Shown here piece after piece: positions 6,999-7,240 of a stretch of 7,240 bases of DNA; the first letter of the stretch is position 1; each line of letters starts with the position of its first letter. Origin of the DNA: Acidimicrobiaceae bacterium. Lineage in GTDB: Bacteria; Actinomycetota; Acidimicrobiia; Acidimicrobiales; Bog-793. The DNA lies in the NCBI GenBank assembly GCA_003170375.1, contig PMZN01000159.1, positions 5,045 through 12,284 of the forward strand, in the 5' to 3' direction. A program made the translations under genes and the position numbers. A model generated the notes under the pieces. That model did no database searches. It was not told the origin of the DNA and saw only the letters and a program-made list of their open reading frames with translations.

Positions 6999-7240
6999 AT
7001 GGTGCCGGAGTCGGGTGGCGACGGGAGCGAGCGGCCACTCCTCGAGGTGGGCCGTATCGCGAGGCCGCATGGGCTGGCGGGACAAGTCGTGGTCGCGCTC
7101 ATCACCAATCGCACCGAACGGCTCACTCCCGGAGCTGAGCTCACGTGCTACCTCGTCGTCGCTCCGTCCACTCCCGAGCCGCCTGACGCGTCGGACCCGC
7201 TCTGCACGCCCAATGCGCCAGGCGCGCGTTCGGGGCCAAG
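6999..7240 (+). CDS. rimM: Ribosome maturation factor RimM (3' partial)
   Basis: RimM binds ribosomal protein S19 and the 30S head and aids late 16S rRNA processing. Only the first 80 codons lie in the window; the frame stays open to the end. The start of the RimM N-terminal barrel is plain: LLEVGRIARPHGLAGQVVV at 14-32, then ALITNRTERLTPGAEL at 33-48, with the conserved GRI..PHGL..G pattern. The ATG at 6999 lies 7 bases after the khpA stop; the Shine-Dalgarno match is poor, so translational coupling is likely. The next codon is GTG, a possible alternative start. After residue 54 the sequence becomes Pro/Ala/Asp/Ser-rich (about 55-80), unlike the strand expected there, which suggests a low-complexity insertion. 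In this conserved order trmD and rplS would be expected just beyond the window. Confidence 0.9.
   Translation, partial: MVPESGGDGSERPLLEVGRIARPHGLAGQVVVALITNRTERLTPGAELTCYLVVAPSTPEPPDASDPLCTPNAPGARSGP

Noticed and set aside
6284..7144. Minus-strand open frame opposite rpsP, khpA and rimM
   Set aside because: It has no domain and is antisense to three clearly identified genes.
1..7240. A new defence, mobile or biosynthetic system
   Set aside because: Every gene is a recognised core housekeeping gene in a conserved order; there are no mobile-element genes, long repeats or unexplained open stretches.

Overview
This window is a compact housekeeping cluster from a GC-rich bacterium, most likely an actinobacterium and possibly of the Acidimicrobiia type. 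The lineage is inferred from three things: strong G/C preference at third codon positions; an FtsY with a single N-terminal membrane helix followed by a short Pro/Ala/Glu/Thr linker; and an Ffh with the DLQRP form of its second GTPase motif, which is common in Actinobacteria. No database search was possible, so the lineage is provisional.

Layout, all on the + strand: smc (chromosome condensation ATPase, 5' end cut off by the window) at 1-3411; an 81-base gap; ftsY (signal recognition particle receptor) at 3493-4596; a 63-base gap; ffh (SRP GTPase) at 4660-6060; a 32-base gap; rpsP (ribosomal protein S16, GTG start) at 6093-6500; an 8-base gap; khpA (KH-domain RNA-binding protein with a long acidic N-terminal extension) at 6509-6991; a 7-base gap; and the first 80 codons of rimM (16S rRNA processing/30S maturation factor) from 6999 to the window end. 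No stretch over 300 bases lacks a gene. I see no tRNA, rRNA, CRISPR array, insertion sequence or phage gene.

The genes form two functional blocks. FtsY and Ffh are the two partner GTPases of co-translational membrane targeting, sitting directly side by side. RpsP, KhpA and RimM form a tightly packed 30S ribosome/RNA-binding block whose last two genes are probably translationally coupled. Smc is the usual upstream neighbour. The order smc-ftsY-ffh-rpsP-khpA-rimM is an old, widely conserved bacterial arrangement.

I do not see a new biological system here. The points worth a second look are small: possible near-leaderless promoters at ftsY and ffh, two perfect palindromes in the ftsY-ffh gap, the acidic extension of KhpA with a possible internal start, and a loop-like interruption in the Smc coiled coil.
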